From Maea johnstoni (taxonomy: Eukaryota; Annelida; Polychaeta; Spionida; Magelonidae), in the NCBI GenBank assembly GCA_963942565.1, contig CAWWDR010000728.1:1-64000 (forward strand): a DNA stretch of 64,000 nucleotides, read 5' to 3'. A program made the translations under genes and the position numbers. This document shows, in pieces, positions 62,431 through 64,000 of the stretch. The notes under the pieces were generated by a model. It worked only from the letters and a program-made list of their open reading frames with translations. It had not been told where the DNA came from and made no database searches. Within the stretch, counting starts at the first letter, position 1. Every line of letters starts with the position of its first letter.

Positions 62431-63293
62431 AGTAATCTGACCTTATTACCCCTAAGCGTCAGCTGAGTGTAGCACAACCTGCCCAATCAAGAATAGACAT
62501 TCTAGAAAAAAAGCACTAATTATCTTAAAATCGGCACAATGTATGGCATGGTTAGTTAATGCACTTGTAGATAAAGCATCATTCATGTATTGATATAATT
62601 ATCTGTATGAGTTTAGAGTTAAGGCTTGTTATTCTGGTGATAGTAATTGCTAGTGGTTACCTCATATTCACTACTTATCATGTACCCAATTATTGTACCC
62701 ATCCCTTGTCCTAACAGTATGTGCCTTATTTCTTTTGCAGTTTTTGAGAAGACTGGTGCGTTTATGCCGAGGGGATTTTGGCGCTTTGCCATCCATGCCC
62801 CGGTTTGGTAGCCGCCACATATTCTATATCGTTCACCAAACGACAACAGAGTCAGTGGTGCGTAAATCCTTTTGAAATATATTGAGATGTTTAGTGAATT
62901 TGCAAGTTTACACCTTATTTATAGACCTACAAGTTGATTGCAACATTAATGTTTTGTACACACTCAATCAAAATTTCCAGCTATATGATGAGTAATTCCT
63001 TTCCAGAGATTAATTTTTCTTTTATTAGTATTCAGAATATTACCCTGATAGTTTACATATGAAATTGAATAAGCCTCCTGATGCTTAACAACATAGGAGA
63101 CCCAGAGGCGTTTTAGGGGTATTATGGACTAGGGATCAGGAAAAAGCATCAATACTTTAATAAAAAAAAATCAACATTACATTTACCAATGAAAATTTGC
63201 CTAGTGCCTTGACCTGCAACTCCTCCCAGCCTGAGGCGCTTTGCCCTCAGGTTCACCCATCTCCTCCTAGCCTCAGGTGCCTTGCAAGTGCAA
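62363..63293 (+). repeat. Segmental duplication partner of 59919-60850
   Basis: A near-identical second copy. It includes an E2 pseudo-exon (62741-62857), intron sequence B (from about 62930) and minisatellite-like units at about 63225. Confidence 0.85.
62741..62857 (+). pseudogene. NRF1-like exon E2, second diverged copy with a stop
   Basis: Same as the exon at 60297: good acceptor TCTTTTGCAG, FEKTGAFMPRGFWRFAIHAP, a stop at the second Trp of WWP, donor GTGCGT. Confidence 0.6.
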
Positions 63294-64000
63294 GCATGAA
63301 TCGGGGCTTCTGGCGAGTGGCAAGCTATGCCCCAAAATGGTGATCTATGTCTTTCTGTTTGAGCATTTCAGGCTGACTTTAGTCTTTTCCATTAGGTATA
63401 GATGTCAAAGGATTTTCAGCCTGCAGCGTACAATAGACCTTTCATTAAAAACACTTTTATGTATTGTTATGTATTGTTGGGACACAGCAGAACAACCTCA
63501 CCCCAAACAATGCCTGTTTGTTGTCTGTAGCAACAACAATGCCTTTGGAATGAAACGCAAGACAACAGGAAAGAGGCATGCATATGCTGGCAGCATTATA
63601 TTGCTATCATTGTTGAGGTGCAGGCCCCACACCAATGATCAAAAGTGCAAGTCCAAGTGAAGTGCACTTCGTTTAAGACCCTAGTGCAAGCATTATCTTG
63701 CAACCCAATAAGACAAGTACAAGTGAAGTGCACTTCACTTGGACTTTAACCCATTGACACTCAGTCTCTCTAGAAGGTATCGTCTGCTACTATCATACTT
63801 TTAAAAATGACTTGTGAATAAAGCGAAAGTTCACAAAATATTTGAACGAGAATTGTTGTTTTGCTTGGGGGGGGGGGGGGGGGGGGGCTTCAAAAGGTTG
63901 ACAAACCAATAACTTAGAGCAATCGAGTTTCCGATTACTGGTCCCACCACTAATATATATATGACATATATTTACTACTTAGTAACAACATGATTACATC
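63241..64000. repeat. Segmental duplication partner of 58571-59330
   Basis: Repeats the 58571 segment at an offset of about 4670 bp, including the short E2 remnant, the 127-codon frame (63277-63660), the G-homopolymer (longest here, near 63867) and the start of the 570-bp unit. It runs off the window edge. Confidence 0.85.

Larger units (their letters stand above)
56031..64000 (+). repeat. Rearranged array of NRF1-like exon repeats and their introns
   Basis: Two exon-like modules recur in plus orientation, embedded in repeated intron-like sequence: E1 (91 nt, PGIPCL...LVKQN) and E2 (up to 117 nt, ...GFWR...WWP..IPF...). E1 ends in phase 1 at A|GTAAG, and E2 begins in phase 1 after a pyrimidine-rich AG. 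Joined, they resemble the NRF1/EWG/P3A2 DNA-binding domain (GIP, LR..IP..LK, then WWP..IPW). Order and copy state are irregular, with truncated E2 copies fused behind E1, so the block looks like a duplicating and decaying gene family rather than one intact gene. Confidence 0.6.

Overview
This is eukaryotic, repeat-dominated DNA, most likely from a marine invertebrate; I cannot name the species. The evidence is a spliced gene with four GT-AG introns, a tRNA-derived SINE, an I-type LINE, a Penelope-type fragment, tyrosine-recombinase retrotransposons, terminal-inverted-repeat elements, long (TA)n and (CA)n tracts and very large minisatellites. There is no bacterial gene organisation.

Layout. 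1-1.8 kb: AT-rich, nothing recognised. 1.8-7.6 kb: a 65-bp minisatellite, split at 3414-5800 by a TIR element whose arms are packed with 21-bp palindromic units, itself carrying a smaller TA-flanked TIR element. 7.7-8.5 kb: degenerate repeats. 8.5-13.1 kb: three further minisatellites with 43-, 39- and 41-bp units. 13.1-13.3 kb: a palindrome-rich patch. 13.3-26.8 kb: two nearly identical 6.7-kb tandem copies of a segment holding a Penelope-like RT fragment and a tyrosine-recombinase (PAT/DIRS-order) retrotransposon with split direct repeats. The 5' end of that retrotransposon continues to 27.3 kb. 29.2-32.4 kb: two ORFs of unknown, possibly gag-like origin, the second involved in a 734-bp tandem duplication, then a CCAACATTGG-rich inverted-repeat tract.

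35.6-43.3 kb (minus strand) holds the one convincing host gene. Its five exons join in phase into a 209-residue protein with a C-terminal DUF4806-like domain. Its introns carry a SINE, a piggyBac-like MITE, a fold-back element and microsatellites. Just upstream of it, 43.5-44.9 kb is a second TIR element of the TATGGCAAGCC family, again filled with 21-bp palindromic units but with a different palindrome.

45.1-64 kb is a mosaic of at least a dozen minus-strand copies of one RNase H-bearing LINE, most of them 5'-truncated, inserted into a rearranged plus-strand array of exon-like repeats. Two exon types recur (LR..LP..VK and WWP..IPF). Their splice phases match, and together they resemble the DNA-binding domain of NRF1/Erect-wing/P3A2 proteins. 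Many copies are damaged, so this looks like a duplicated and decaying gene family.

The most novel points are the shared TIR plus 21-bp palindrome architecture in two elements with unrelated palindromes, the NRF1-like exon array, and the reuse of one intronic unit of that array as the 41-bp minisatellite 40 kb away.
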